Notes under the pieces: generated by a model
Seen by the model: the letters and a program-made list of their open reading frames with translations, nothing else
The model's database searches: none
Told to the model about the DNA's origin: nothing
Position numbers and translations under genes: made by a program
NCBI RefSeq assembly: GCF_005063415.1
Contig: NZ_SUEG01000010.1
Span: 9,132-53,492 of the forward strand
Direction of reading: 5' to 3'
DNA: 44,361 nucleotides
Source: Mesorhizobium sp.
GTDB lineage: Bacteria > Pseudomonadota > Alphaproteobacteria > Rhizobiales > Rhizobiaceae
Part shown: in pieces, positions 1-9,339 of the stretch
How positions within the stretch are numbered: position 1 is the stretch's first letter
How the letters are laid out: each line of letters opens with the position of its first letter

Positions 1-518
1 CCACCGACGATCGGGAAACGCGCGGTGGCTGAGACGTCGAGCGCCGGCACCAGGCGCGCGATCTCGGCCGTGGTCATCAGTTCGGCGTCGACGCCGAGAT
101 GGCGCATGGCGTTTCCGCGCCGGGCATAGTCGTCGAGCTGGGCAGGTGTGTGGGCGAGGTTCAGGCAGCCGCGCTGCGAGAACATGACGTTGTAGTTGAG
201 GTCATGGGCCAGGTTCTCCCACAGCTTCATCGAATGCTCGTAAAAGCGCGTGTTGGCCGGCAGGAGATAGTTGGAACGGACCGCAGTGGTGTTGCGGCCG
301 ACATTGCCGGAGCCGAGCCAGCCCTTCTCCAGCACCGCGACATTGGTGATGCCGTGCTCCTTGGCTAGATAGTAAGCGGTCGACAGGCCATGGCCGCCGC
401 CGCCGATGACGATCACGTCGTAGGACGCCTTCGGGTCGGGCTTGCGCCAGGCCGGCTTCCAGTCCTTGTTTCCGGTCAGCGCGTTCTTGAGAAGCGAAAA
501 GGCCGAATATTCCGCCAT
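1..518 (-). CDS. soxB: Sarcosine oxidase beta subunit, N-terminal part (runs off window)
   Basis: The reverse strand from the ATG at 518 is open to the window edge and gives about 172 residues beginning MAEYSAFSLLKNALTG. A Rossmann FAD motif (VIVIGGGGHGLSTAYYL) lies near residues 35-50 and is followed by EKGWLGSGNVGRNTT, characteristic of the beta chain of heterotetrameric sarcosine oxidase. The family oxidises sarcosine to glycine and passes the methyl carbon to tetrahydrofolate with the alpha subunit. Its placement beside dehydrogenases for dimethylglycine-type substrates fits stepwise betaine demethylation. The C-terminal part and any soxDAG genes lie outside the window. Identification is confident from the N-terminus alone. 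Confidence 0.9.
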   Translation of the reverse strand, partial: MAEYSAFSLLKNALTGNKDWKPAWRKPDPKASYDVIVIGGGGHGLSTAYYLAKEHGITNVAVLEKGWLGSGNVGRNTTAVRSNYLLPANTRFYEHSMKLWENLAHDLNYNVMFSQRGCLNLAHTPAQLDDYARRGNAMRHLGVDAELMTTAEIARLVPALDVSATARFPIVG

Positions 519-609
519 TCTTATTGTCATCCATTTCAGGCTTTGCGGCAGACTATAGAGCAGGCCGCCAATGCAAAGCCAAGATTGCGCCATCGCTTTT
601 CGACTCCCC

Positions 610-635
610 GACTTCGATTGGCGACTTCGATTGGC
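610..635. repeat. Two tandem copies of a 13-bp unit
   Basis: The unit GACTTCGATTGGC occurs twice head to tail in the gap between soxB and the channel gene, with a partial third copy (CGACTT) after it. Nothing else in the 205-bp gap was recognised apart from promoter space for the two divergent genes. Confidence 0.6.
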
Positions 636-741
636 CGACTTCTAAAGCGGGCCGTCAGGGACGGCTTGCCCCAAGATATGTCGGTCTTTATCAAGAGCGG
701 GCCTTTAGAACGCCTTATCGCCCGTGAGTCGCCAGACAATC

Positions 742-3231
742 ATGCTTTTCCGACTGCTCCGTTTCGTTCTGGTCCTGGCGCTTGTCGCCACGGCGCCGCC
801 ATCGTTGCGAGCGGTGGCGCAAGGGCTTGGCCAGGCGCCTGCGGGACTGGTCAGCGATCAGCAGAAAATCCTCCAGGACCTGACGACGAAGACCGACAAT
901 CTCGAAAAGAAGATCCAGCAGGACGGCGACGACGACGCCAGCCTTGTCGATATTCGGCTGCAACTGGAAGAAATGTCGCGTGCGTCGCTGAACAGCGCGC
1001 TTGCTTTCCGGCCGCGGCTGAGCGAGATCAACAGCCGGCTCGAGCAGCTGGGCCCGCGGCCGGCCGCGGGCCAGCCGGCCGAGCCCGATATCGTGACCGG
1101 CGAACGCCAGGCGCTGGCCTCCGAAAAAGCCGAAATCAATGCCGTCATCGCCACGGCTCAAACCCTGTCGATCCGCATCAGCGGGCTGATCGAGAAGATC
1201 GGCAATATGCGCAGCGAGCTGTTCCGCAATCAGCTCACCAAGCGCTACGTGCTGTCCGATGCATTAAGCCCGGAGGTCATTTCCGATGCGAATGGCGAAT
1301 TTACCAGTTTCTACAAGGCAGTGTCGTCCTGGCTGAGTTTCGCCTTCAAGTTCAAATTCCAGGCCATTCTTGCCGCGACCTTGATGGCGCTCGCGCTGGC
1401 TGCCGTGCTTTTCGTCGGCGGGCGGCGCCTGTTCGGCCGCGTCTTCGAAGCCGATCCTTCCGTCGAGGATCCCTCCTATCTCAGCCGCTTGTCGGTGGCG
1501 TTCTGGTCGACATTGCTGCCGACGCTGGCGGTTGGCGTCTTCCTTGTCTCGACCATTTTCTTCTTCAATTACTATAACGTGTTGCGCGGCGACATCGGCA
1601 TCTTCCTGAATGCGCTGGTTGCCGTTATCGCGGTGGTGTTCTGCGTCAACCGGCTGACCAATGCGGCGCTGGAGCCGCGACTGCCGAACTGGCGTCTGAT
1701 CCCTGTCGAAACCGGCCCGGCGCGCTGGCTAGTGCGGCTGACCACTGCCATGGCCGTCGCCATCGGCATCAATTATTTCCTGTCGGTCGTCAACGACAAG
1801 ATGGGCTCGCCGCTATCGCTGACCATCGCCAGAAGCTTTGTCGCCACCATCAGCGTCGGCGTCATCCTGATCCTGATGGGCCTGCTGAAGCCGTTCAAGG
1901 CTGCCGACGGGAGCTGGCGTCCGTGGCCAGCATGGCTGCGCTACACCGCCGTCGCGCTGGGGCTATTCACCATCGCGTCGGCGCTGCTCGGCTTTATCGG
2001 CCTTGCCATTTTCGTCTCGGTGCAGGTCGTGGTCACCGGCACCATCCTGGTCACTGCCTATATCGGCTTCCTGTCGGCGCGGGCGATCGGCGAGGAAGGT
2101 GGTTTCGCCAACACTTCGATCGGGCGCTGGCTATCGGCCAATTCAAGTTACGAAGCGACCGCGCTCGACCAGCTCGGGCTTGTCGTCAGCGCCGCCATCA
2201 ACATCATGATCGTGCTGGTGTTCCTGCCGCTGATCCTGTTGATGTGGGGCTTCCAGCCCGGCGACATCCAGGCGTGGGCCTACAAGCTGGCGACCGGCCT
2301 CACCATCGGCTCGGTGACGATCTCGGTCACCGGCATCCTCACTGGCGTCGTCGTCTTCATCATCGGCTATTTCCTGACGCGCTGGTTCCAGGGCTGGCTC
2401 GACGGTTCAGTGATGGCGCGCGGCCGGGTCGACACCGGCGTGCGCAATTCGATTCGGCTGGCGGTAGGCTATGCCGGCGTCGCGGTCGCGGCACTGGTCG
2501 GCATCTCGGCGGCCGGTATCGACCTCTCCAATCTCGCGCTGGTCGCCGGCGCCCTGTCCCTCGGCATCGGTTTCGGCCTGCAGAATGTCGTCTCGAATTT
2601 CGTGTCGGGTCTGATCCTGTTGGCCGAGCGGCCGTTCAAGGTCGGCGACTGGATCGTCGCCGGCGACATCAGCGGCACGGTCAAGAAGATCAGCGTACGC
2701 GCCACCGAGATCGAGACGTTCCAGCGGCAATCGGTGATCCTGCCCAATTCAAACCTGATCAACAATGCGGTCGGCAACTGGACGCACCGCAACAAGCTCG
2801 GCCGCGTCGACATCAAGGTCGGCGTCGCCTATGGCAGCGACGTCAAGCACGTGCATGGCGTCCTCTTGGAGATTGCGCGCAGTCATCCGTTGGTGCTGAA
2901 AAATCCGGAACCCTTCGTGCTGTTTTCCAATTTCGGCCCGGCCGCACTCGAATTCGAGATTCGCGTGTTCCTGGCAGACGTTCTTAGTGGCAATATCGTC
3001 CAGAACGACATCCGCTTTACTATCTTCGATGTGTTCGCCGACCAGCATATCGAAATTCCGTCGGCGCCGCGCGCCGTCGTCGAGGCCAAAAAGCACGAGG
3101 CGTGGCCGATCGACGACGACAAGATCGAAGTCGAATTCGCCGAGCGGGAACAAGCAAAAGCACTGGCGGCGGTCGAGGCGAAACGTCTCGCCAAGTCGGG
3201 ACGCAAGGTGCGGAAGCCCGATCCTGACTAG
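742..3231 (+). CDS. MscS-family mechanosensitive channel with N-terminal DUF3772-type region
   Basis: About 829 residues. A signal peptide-like start (MLFRLLRFVLVLALVATAPP) precedes a charged, coiled, probably periplasmic region of about 170 residues typical of DUF3772 channels. Many hydrophobic membrane segments follow. Near residues 600-640 is the MscS pore and beta-domain signature (LGIGFGLQNVVSNF, then RPFKVGDWI), then the cytosolic domain with QRQSVILPNSNLINN. The family releases solutes on hypo-osmotic shock from the inner membrane. A GTG at 724 gives a start six residues longer; I prefer ATG 742 because it begins directly with the hydrophobic leader, but no clear Shine-Dalgarno site decides. 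It is a monocistronic-looking neighbour of the betaine genes, and a link through osmoprotectants is possible but unproven. Confidence 0.88.
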   Translation: MLFRLLRFVLVLALVATAPPSLRAVAQGLGQAPAGLVSDQQKILQDLTTKTDNLEKKIQQDGDDDASLVDIRLQLEEMSRASLNSALAFRPRLSEINSRLEQLGPRPAAGQPAEPDIVTGERQALASEKAEINAVIATAQTLSIRISGLIEKIGNMRSELFRNQLTKRYVLSDALSPEVISDANGEFTSFYKAVSSWLSFAFKFKFQAILAATLMALALAAVLFVGGRRLFGRVFEADPSVEDPSYLSRLSVAFWSTLLPTLAVGVFLVSTIFFFNYYNVLRGDIGIFLNALVAVIAVVFCVNRLTNAALEPRLPNWRLIPVETGPARWLVRLTTAMAVAIGINYFLSVVNDKMGSPLSLTIARSFVATISVGVILILMGLLKPFKAADGSWRPWPAWLRYTAVALGLFTIASALLGFIGLAIFVSVQVVVTGTILVTAYIGFLSARAIGEEGGFANTSIGRWLSANSSYEATALDQLGLVVSAAINIMIVLVFLPLILLMWGFQPGDIQAWAYKLATGLTIGSVTISVTGILTGVVVFIIGYFLTRWFQGWLDGSVMARGRVDTGVRNSIRLAVGYAGVAVAALVGISAAGIDLSNLALVAGALSLGIGFGLQNVVSNFVSGLILLAERPFKVGDWIVAGDISGTVKKISVRATEIETFQRQSVILPNSNLINNAVGNWTHRNKLGRVDIKVGVAYGSDVKHVHGVLLEIARSHPLVLKNPEPFVLFSNFGPAALEFEIRVFLADVLSGNIVQNDIRFTIFDVFADQHIEIPSAPRAVVEAKKHEAWPIDDDKIEVEFAEREQAKALAAVEAKRLAKSGRKVRKPDPD

Positions 3232-3386
3232 CTGTTTGGAGCCTGCCTTCAAGCTTCGGAAACCAATTGCGGCATGAATGCGGCATTCAGTTGCCGTTCA
3301 GCTTGTATTGCATATAAGCTCACCTGCAAACGGCGAGAATGCCTTGCGAAATGCAACAGGGGCGGTGGCAACACCGATATTGCAAA

Positions 3387-3650
3387 ATGTGGAAGTTTCT
3401 CGTCGCCGCCATCGTTTTTCTGGCCGTGGGCGGTTCGGCCCATGCCGCCAGCGCGGTCAACAAGGACGCCGAGACCCGCACGCTGATCGTGACGGAAGGC
3501 GGCGGCAAGACCGAGCTGGCGCTGGCCGGCGGCGAAACCGTGGAATTTTGCCCGAGCGGCTGTTTCGTTACCTTGCCGAATGGCGACCTCGAGGCGCTGA
3601 CCGGTTCGGAAACCATCGAGATCTCGGGCGGCGTCGCGCGCATCAAGTAA
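3387..3650 (+). CDS. Small secreted hypothetical protein (87 aa)
   Basis: The ATG at 3387 opens a protein with a clear signal peptide (MWKFLVAAIVFLAVGGSAHA) and probable cleavage after AHA. The mature part is about 65 residues, strand-rich, with two cysteines close together (FCPSGCF) that could form a disulfide. No catalytic motif was recognised. An in-frame ATG at 3339 would put a hydrophilic stretch before the leader and is unlikely. A strong terminator lies just downstream, so this is probably a single-gene transcript. Function unknown. Confidence 0.7.
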   Translation: MWKFLVAAIVFLAVGGSAHAASAVNKDAETRTLIVTEGGGKTELALAGGETVEFCPSGCFVTLPNGDLEALTGSETIEISGGVARIK

Positions 3651-3670
3651 GGTCGACGCCATGATTTTTG

Positions 3671-3696
3671 AAGGCCGGGCAAACGCCCGGCCTTTT
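3671..3696 (+). terminator. Rho-independent terminator after the small secreted protein
   Basis: Perfect arms GGCCGGGC (3673-3680) and GCCCGGCC (3685-3692) enclose an AAAC loop and are flanked by AA/TT pairs and a short T run. It lies 20 bp after the stop codon at 3650. Confidence 0.85.
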
Positions 3697-3843
3697 GCTT
3701 GCTTCCGGTAATCGACGATGAAGGTATGCACTTTTCTTCGAAGCTGCGCAGAACGGCCTCTGGCAGCGCCTTCGTACTGAGCAGGGCGACGGCGTAGGTC
3801 TAACTGCATTCGACGAGCTGGTGGCGCGGGCTTTTTTGGCGAT

Positions 3844-3851
3844 GTCGCAAA
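3844..3851 (+). promoter_or_regulatory. GTCGCAAA half-site upstream of the FAD-GcvT gene
   Basis: GTCGCAAA sits 67 bp before the ATG at 3918, preceded by an imperfect partner (TTTGGCGA). It matches one arm of the perfect palindrome upstream of the GlxA-family regulator. Treated as a candidate activator half-site; inference only. Confidence 0.3.
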
Positions 3852-3917
3852 CAGGCTGCAAGCGCGCCGCCGCGCCGCCCTATAGTCTGCCGCAATAGCA
3901 TCTTGGAGTCGCGGGCA

Positions 3918-6479
3918 ATGGCAGGGTTTCCGGAAAAGGCGAAGGTCGTCATCGTCGGGCTGGGCGGAATCGTCGGCGCATCGGTCGCCCATCACCTGAT
4001 CGAGCGAGGATGGGACGATATTGTCGGCATCGACAAATCGGGCATCCCGACCGATATCGGCTCGACGGCGCACGCCTCCGACTTCTGCTACACGACCAGC
4101 CATGATTTCCTGTCGTGCTGGACGACGCTCTATTCCATCGATTTCTACGAAAAGATGGGTCATTACGCGCGCATCGGCGGCCTCGAGGTCGCCCGCGTCG
4201 GCGACGACGCCCGCATGGCGGAGATCAAGCGCAAGATCGCCTCGGCGAAGGCCTTCGGCACACGCGCCCGCCTGATCGATCCCGCCGAGATCAAGGAAAA
4301 ATTCCCGCTGATCGAAGAACAGATCGTACAGGGCGGCCTGTGGGATCCCGACGCCGGCCTCGTCATCCCGCGCTCGCAGACCGTCGCCGGCAAGCTTGTC
4401 GACCAGGCGGAAGCCTCCGGCAAACTCAAGGCGTTTGCCAACACCTCGGCCAGGTCGCTCGTCATCGAGAACGGCCGCATCAAGGGCGTGGTGACCGACC
4501 GCGGCACCATCGAGGCCGACTATGTCGTGGTCTGCACGGGCATCTGGGGACGGCTGATTGCGGAAATGGCGGGCGAGGACCTGCCGGTCATGCCGATCGA
4601 CCACCCGCTCACCTTCTTCGGGCCGTACACCGAGTTCACCGGCACTGGCAAGGAGATCGGCTGGCCGCTACTGCGCGACCAGGGCAATTCGGCCTACATG
4701 CGCGATACCGGCGATCCCAAGACCGCCGAAGGCGGGCAGATCGAATGGGGTTATTACGAAGAGACCAATCCGCGCCTTTGCCATCCGCGCGATATTCTCG
4801 AGAAAAATGAGGCACGGCTTTCGCCGTCGCAACGCGATCTCGACATGGAGCAGATCCTGGCGCCGCTCGAGCGCGCCATGGAACTGACGCCGATCCTGGG
4901 CGAGCTGGGCTACAATGAGAGCCATTCCTTCAACGGCCTGCTGCAGGTGACGGCGGACGGCGGCCCCTCGATGGGCGAAAGTCAGAAGGTCAGGGGGCTC
5001 TGGTATGCCGTTGCCATCTGGGTCAAGGACGGCCCCGGCATGGGCAAGCTCATCGCCGACTGGATGACGGACGGCCGCACGGCGATCGACCACCACGCCA
5101 TCGACTATTCGCGTTTCTATCCGCACCAGACCAAAGAGCAGTTCATCTGGGACCGCTGCACCGAAACCGCGATGAAGGTCTACAACCCGGCGGTGCATCC
5201 GCGCGAGCCCTTCTCCAAGGCCCGCAATGTCCGCCGCTCGCCCTTCTGGGAGCGCGAGAAGGAACTCGGCGGCTATTTCATGGAGCTCGGCGGCTGGGAG
5301 CGCGCCCACGGCTACGCCGCCAACGAGCATTTGCTCGAGAAATACGGCAACCGGGTGCCGGTGCGCCAAAACGAATGGGACAACCGCCATTTCTGGCGCG
5401 TCTCGAATGCCGAGCATCTCGCCATGAGCGAGGACTGCGGCATCGTCAATCTCTCGCATTTCGCCATGTACGACGTGGAAGGTCCCGATCATGTCGCGCT
5501 GATGGAATGGCTGTGCGCGGCAAAGATCGGCGGTGACGGCAATATCGGCAAGGGCATCTATACCCATTTCCTCGACGAGGAAGGCATGGTGCGCGCCGAC
5601 CTGACCGTCATCCGCATGGCCGACCGCTGCCGCGTCATCGACGGCGCCGATGCCGGACCGCGCGACTTCCAGTACATGCGCCGGACGGCAGAAGACAAAG
5701 GCTTCGACGTTACCGTCACCGACGTGACCGAGAAGTACGTGACCGTCGGCATCTGGGGTCCGAACGCGCGGGCGACATTGAGCAAGTGCGTGGAAAACCC
5801 CGACGGGCTGACGCCGGAGAATTTTCCCTTTGCCGCGATCAAGCCCGTCAGGATCGCCGGCAAGGACGTTACCGCCTTCCGCATCTCCTACGTCGGCGAG
5901 CAAGGCTGGGAACTGCACATGCGCTACGAGGACGGCCTGGCCGTCTGGGACGCTCTGCGGTCGACCGGCGTGATGGCCTTTGGCGTCGAGACCTATGCCA
6001 ACAGCCGCCGTATGGAGAAGAGCCTGCGCCTGCAGAACGCGGATCTGTTGACCGAATACAATCTGCTGGAAGCCGACCTTGCCCGCCCGAAGGTCAAGGA
6101 GGCCGATTTCTGCGGCAAGGCAAAGCATCTGGAATATCGCGCCCGGGCGCATCAGCCGGCCATGCTTTGCACGCTTATCATGACCGACAATACCGATTCC
6201 AACGGCGTTCCCCGCTATCCGGTCGGCACGATGCCGGTGATGGACCCGCAAACCGGTGAGACGCTGGTCGACGAGCTCGGCCGTCGGTCGTTCACGACCT
6301 CGGTGGCCTATGGTCCGACCCTCGGCAAGAACATCGCGCTCGCCTACCTGCCCTGGGCTTATTGCCAGGAGGGCCGCAAGCTGAGCGTCGAATATTTCGG
6401 CGAGAAATACCCGGCCGAAGTGGCCGCCGTCGGCTACAGACCGCTCTACGACCCGGAGAACCTCAATCCGCGCAGCTGA
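3918..6479 (+). CDS. FAD-dependent dehydrogenase fused to GcvT (dimethylglycine/sarcosine dehydrogenase-like)
   Basis: 853 residues. The N-terminal half is a D-amino-acid-oxidase-fold flavoprotein (VIVGLGGIVGAS near residues 11-22). The histidine in GSTAHAS (His52) sits where related dehydrogenases carry covalent FAD. The C-terminal half is a folate-binding aminomethyltransferase (GcvT) fold ending in a typical barrel domain (LSVEYFGEKYPAEV). The family demethylates N-methyl amines and transfers the carbon to tetrahydrofolate. ATG 3918 was chosen over a TTG at 3903 because GGAG lies about 10 bases upstream. The dinucleotide motif has Leu where the first Gly of GGGIVG usually stands. The true substrate is unknown; dimethylglycine, sarcosine or an N-methylated betaine derivative are candidates. 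Confidence 0.85.
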   Translation: MAGFPEKAKVVIVGLGGIVGASVAHHLIERGWDDIVGIDKSGIPTDIGSTAHASDFCYTTSHDFLSCWTTLYSIDFYEKMGHYARIGGLEVARVGDDARMAEIKRKIASAKAFGTRARLIDPAEIKEKFPLIEEQIVQGGLWDPDAGLVIPRSQTVAGKLVDQAEASGKLKAFANTSARSLVIENGRIKGVVTDRGTIEADYVVVCTGIWGRLIAEMAGEDLPVMPIDHPLTFFGPYTEFTGTGKEIGWPLLRDQGNSAYMRDTGDPKTAEGGQIEWGYYEETNPRLCHPRDILEKNEARLSPSQRDLDMEQILAPLERAMELTPILGELGYNESHSFNGLLQVTADGGPSMGESQKVRGLWYAVAIWVKDGPGMGKLIADWMTDGRTAIDHHAIDYSRFYPHQTKEQFIWDRCTETAMKVYNPAVHPREPFSKARNVRRSPFWEREKELGGYFMELGGWERAHGYAANEHLLEKYGNRVPVRQNEWDNRHFWRVSNAEHLAMSEDCGIVNLSHFAMYDVEGPDHVALMEWLCAAKIGGDGNIGKGIYTHFLDEEGMVRADLTVIRMADRCRVIDGADAGPRDFQYMRRTAEDKGFDVTVTDVTEKYVTVGIWGPNARATLSKCVENPDGLTPENFPFAAIKPVRIAGKDVTAFRISYVGEQGWELHMRYEDGLAVWDALRSTGVMAFGVETYANSRRMEKSLRLQNADLLTEYNLLEADLARPKVKEADFCGKAKHLEYRARAHQPAMLCTLIMTDNTDSNGVPRYPVGTMPVMDPQTGETLVDELGRRSFTTSVAYGPTLGKNIALAYLPWAYCQEGRKLSVEYFGEKYPAEVAAVGYRPLYDPENLNPRS

Positions 6480-6575
6480 ACTTAGAGACGCGCTCGCAAA
6501 AACGTGACTGGAACAGCCGCGCTCTTGGCCGGGCTTTTCTCTTTGTCGATCGGCGATTTTCGCTTACCGTGCGGC

Positions 6576-7424
6576 ATGTCTGCTTTTGCCCGTGCAAGAC
6601 ATCTCGTCTCGGGCGCCGCCGCGCTGGCGTCGGCGCTGTGGCTGACTGCAAACTCCCGCGCCGCCGAGCCGGTTGATGTCCAACTGGTGCTGGCAGTCGA
6701 CGTATCCTTGTCCATGTCGCCCGACGAGCTCGAAATCCAGCGTCATGGCTATGCGGCGGCGCTGACGCACGACGATGTCCTGCAGGCAATCGGCGAAGGC
6801 GCTCATGGCAAGATTGCCGTCACCTATGTCGAATGGGCTGGCGCGACCTGGCAGCAGGTCGTCGTGCCGTGGACGGTGATCGCCAATCGTGCCGACGCCG
6901 AGCGGCTGGCAGCGCAGCTTTCCGCTCATCCGCCGGCCAGTGCCAGGCGCACCTCGATCTCCGGCGCCTTAGAATTCGCCAGCGATCTCTTTGCCGAAAG
7001 CGGCTTCCAGGGCGTCAAGCGGGTGATCGACATTTCAGGTGACGGCCCCAACAACCAGGGCGCACCCGTCGATATCACCCGCGACGCCGTGATCAAGCAG
7101 GGCATCACCGTCAACGGCCTGCCGCTGATGACCAGGGGCGGGCTCAGCAGCGCCTATGATGTCAACAATCTCGACCGTTACTACAGCGACTGCGTCATCG
7201 GCGGGCCGGGCTCCTTCATGATCCCGGTCAATGACTGGACACAGTTTCCGGAGGCAATCCGCCGCAAGCTGGTGCTGGAGCTTGCCGGTCCGGCCTCGCC
7301 GCAGCGAGCAGCGGAAGAGGCGGCCCATCCGCCATTGGTGCTGGCACAAAACATCCCCGACACCGACTGCCTGGTCGGCGAAAAAATGTGGCGCGATCGC
7401 AGCTGGATGTACAACACCCGCTAA
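6576..7424 (+). CDS. DUF1194 family secreted VWA-like protein
   Basis: 282 residues. The start at ATG 6576 gives a signal peptide (ARHLVSGAAALASALWL, cleavage near SRAAEP). Next comes a von Willebrand A-like fold with a metal-site motif (DVSLSM) at the first strand, and later strands with VIDISGDGPNN. This pattern is typical of DUF1194 proteins, which are widespread in Rhizobiales and of unknown function. An earlier in-frame codon at 6504 would add 24 residues lacking leader features. It lies 96 bp after the FAD-GcvT gene on the same strand, but no functional link is visible. Confidence 0.8.
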   Translation: MSAFARARHLVSGAAALASALWLTANSRAAEPVDVQLVLAVDVSLSMSPDELEIQRHGYAAALTHDDVLQAIGEGAHGKIAVTYVEWAGATWQQVVVPWTVIANRADAERLAAQLSAHPPASARRTSISGALEFASDLFAESGFQGVKRVIDISGDGPNNQGAPVDITRDAVIKQGITVNGLPLMTRGGLSSAYDVNNLDRYYSDCVIGGPGSFMIPVNDWTQFPEAIRRKLVLELAGPASPQRAAEEAAHPPLVLAQNIPDTDCLVGEKMWRDRSWMYNTR

Positions 7425-7539
7425 TGGCGAAGTTTACTGCCGGTGGTGACATACCGCAGTGCAGCATCTGCTTCATTGACAAGCCTGTAGGCGTCTGTGA
7501 CACAATTCCCCATTCGAACACATAAAAAGGGGAACCGAG

Positions 7540-8490
7540 ATGAACAGGATCGGAATTCTTGCCGCAGGCTTGACGCTTGCCGTCGGATTGTCCGCGCCGG
7601 CCACGGCCGCCACATCGGTCAGCATCGGCATCAGTGGATGGACGGGCTTTGCGCCGCTGACGCTCGCCAAGCAGGCCGGCATCTTCGAAAAGCACGGCCT
7701 CGACGTCACCTTGAAGAAGGTGCCACAAGCCAGCCGGCCGCTCGCCATCGCCAGCGGCGACCTGCAATGCGCCGCCACCACGGTCGAGACCTGGCTGGTC
7801 TGGAACGCCAATGGTGTGACGACCAAGCAGATATTCCAGCTCGACAAGTCCTACGGCGCCGACGGCATTGTCGCCCGCAACGACATCAAGACCGTCGCCG
7901 ATCTCAAAGGTAAGTCGGTCGCGTCCTCGGCGCCGGGCACGTCGCCCTATTTCATGCTGGCCTGGGTTCTCAACAAGAACGGCATGTCGACCAAGGACGT
8001 GACGGTCGTCAACCTGGAGCCGGATGCGGCGGCGCAGGCGTTTCTTGCCGGACAGAACGATGCGGCAGTCACCTATGAGCCGTTTATCTCGGCGGTGCGC
8101 GAAAAATCCGACCAGGGCCATATCCTTGTGACCACTCTCGACTATCCGATGGTGCTCGATACGGTCGGCTGCACGCCGGAGTTCCTCAAGGCCAACCCGG
8201 ATGCGGCCAAGGCGCTCGCCGACAGCTATTTCGAGGCACTCGACCTGATCAAGAGCGATCCCGCGAAATCCTATGAGAGTATGGGCGCCGACGTGAAGCA
8301 GTCGGCCAAGGAGTTCGAAGAGTCGGCCAAATACCTGAAATGGGCCGACAAGGCCGAAAACAAGCAGTTCTTCACCAAGGAATTCCAGGACTTTTCCAAG
8401 ACCGCCGGCGAGCTTCTGCTGCAGATGGGCTTGATCAAGGAAGCGCCCGACGTCTCGACATTGGCCGACACCAGCGCCGTCGCCGACTAA
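7540..8490 (+). CDS. ABC transporter substrate-binding protein, NitT/TauT type
   Basis: 316 residues with a signal peptide (MNRIGILAAGLTLAVGLSAP, cleavage near TAAT) and an SsuA/THI5-like type II periplasmic binding fold (ISGWTGFAPLTLAKQAGIF, later GKSVASSAPGTSPYFML). A strong Shine-Dalgarno (AAGGGGA) precedes the ATG. It is the first gene of a binding protein-permease-ATPase set. The family carries nitrate, taurine, sulfonates, thiamine precursors or aromatics; ligand identity cannot be read here. Classic betaine binding proteins belong to other families, so betaine import is not implied. A GC hairpin follows the gene and may raise its dose over the membrane parts. Confidence 0.88.
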   Translation: MNRIGILAAGLTLAVGLSAPATAATSVSIGISGWTGFAPLTLAKQAGIFEKHGLDVTLKKVPQASRPLAIASGDLQCAATTVETWLVWNANGVTTKQIFQLDKSYGADGIVARNDIKTVADLKGKSVASSAPGTSPYFMLAWVLNKNGMSTKDVTVVNLEPDAAAQAFLAGQNDAAVTYEPFISAVREKSDQGHILVTTLDYPMVLDTVGCTPEFLKANPDAAKALADSYFEALDLIKSDPAKSYESMGADVKQSAKEFEESAKYLKWADKAENKQFFTKEFQDFSKTAGELLLQMGLIKEAPDVSTLADTSAVAD

Positions 8491-8510
8491 CCGGCAGGAT
8501 TGTCGCCCGG

Positions 8511-8536
8511 CGGCGGCGCGTGCGCCGCCGCTTTTT
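8511..8536 (+). terminator. Hairpin between binding protein and permease genes (partial terminator)
   Basis: CGGCGGCGC (8511-8519) and GCGCCGCCG (8522-8530) are exact complements with a minimal loop, followed by CTTTTT. It lies 20 bp past the binding protein stop and before the permease start, so it probably attenuates transcription or stabilises the upstream mRNA rather than ending the operon. Confidence 0.7.
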
Positions 8537-8562
8537 CATTCAGATCCAAAGGACGGTCGAAG

Positions 8563-9339
8563 ATGCCGCGCCCCTTGCATCCGGTCTCGCCGGGCACTCG
8601 AACCGTGCTCGGCATCTCGTTCTTCGTGCTGTTCGTGGCGTTCTGGGCGTGGATCACGCTTGGCGGCCACGTCAATCGCATTTTCCTTGCCGATCCGCTG
8701 TCGATGGTGAGAGACGGCTGGCGGCTGCTGGTCGAGGACCGCTTCTGGCTCGACATCCTCATCACCATCTGGCGCGTCTTCGGCGGGTTTCTGATGGCGG
8801 CCATCGTTGCCGTCCCGCTCGGCATCGTGATGGGCGCCTGGAAGCCCGTGGAGGCGTTCCTGGAGCCGTTCGTCTCCTTCGCCCGCTACCTGCCGGCATC
8901 GGCCTTCATCCCGCTGCTCATCCTGTGGGCCGGCGTCGGCGAGCTCGAAAAACTGCTGGTGATCTTCGTCGGCTCGGTGTTCCAGATCATCCTGATCATC
9001 GCGGTCAAGGTCGGCGGCACACGGCGCGACCTGGTCGAGGCCGCCTATACGCTTGGCTCGTCCGACAACGGCATCGTGCGGCGCGTGATCATGCCGGCCA
9101 ATGCGCCCGAGATCGCCGAAACCCTGCGCCTGGTGCTCGGCTGGGCCTGGACCTATGTCATCGTCGCCGAGCTGATCGGCTCGTCGTCGGGCATCGGCTA
9201 CATGATCATCAACAGCCAGTCGCGGTTGGCGACGGGGCAGATCATCTTCGGCATCATCGTCATCGGCCTGATCGGGCTGCTGTCTGATTTCGCCTTCAAG
9301 GCGCTCAACCGCTGGCTGTTTCCGTGGAGCCTGGCGTGA
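8563..9339 (+). CDS. ABC transporter permease, TauC/SsuC type
   Basis: 258 residues starting at ATG 8563 (MPRPLHPV). About six hydrophobic segments are visible. The central EAA-type loop reads EAAYTLGSSDNGIVRRVIMPANAPEI-like, as expected for contact with the ATPase. It belongs to the binding-protein-dependent inner membrane permeases of the nitrate/taurine family. Its stop overlaps the GTG of the ATPase gene, which indicates translational coupling. An upstream in-frame start at 8500 would begin inside the hairpin region and is rejected. Confidence 0.88.
   Translation: MPRPLHPVSPGTRTVLGISFFVLFVAFWAWITLGGHVNRIFLADPLSMVRDGWRLLVEDRFWLDILITIWRVFGGFLMAAIVAVPLGIVMGAWKPVEAFLEPFVSFARYLPASAFIPLLILWAGVGELEKLLVIFVGSVFQIILIIAVKVGGTRRDLVEAAYTLGSSDNGIVRRVIMPANAPEIAETLRLVLGWAWTYVIVAELIGSSSGIGYMIINSQSRLATGQIIFGIIVIGLIGLLSDFAFKALNRWLFPWSLA

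Noticed and set aside
1923-2987. 354-codon Arg/His-rich frame inside the MscS gene
   Set aside because: Alternate-frame shadow; the MscS frame has conserved motifs throughout the same span.
4668-6251. Long antisense open frame of 527 codons
   Set aside because: It lies opposite the FAD-GcvT gene and arises from GC-rich codon bias; its product is His/Ala/Arg-rich without motifs and it has no ribosome site.
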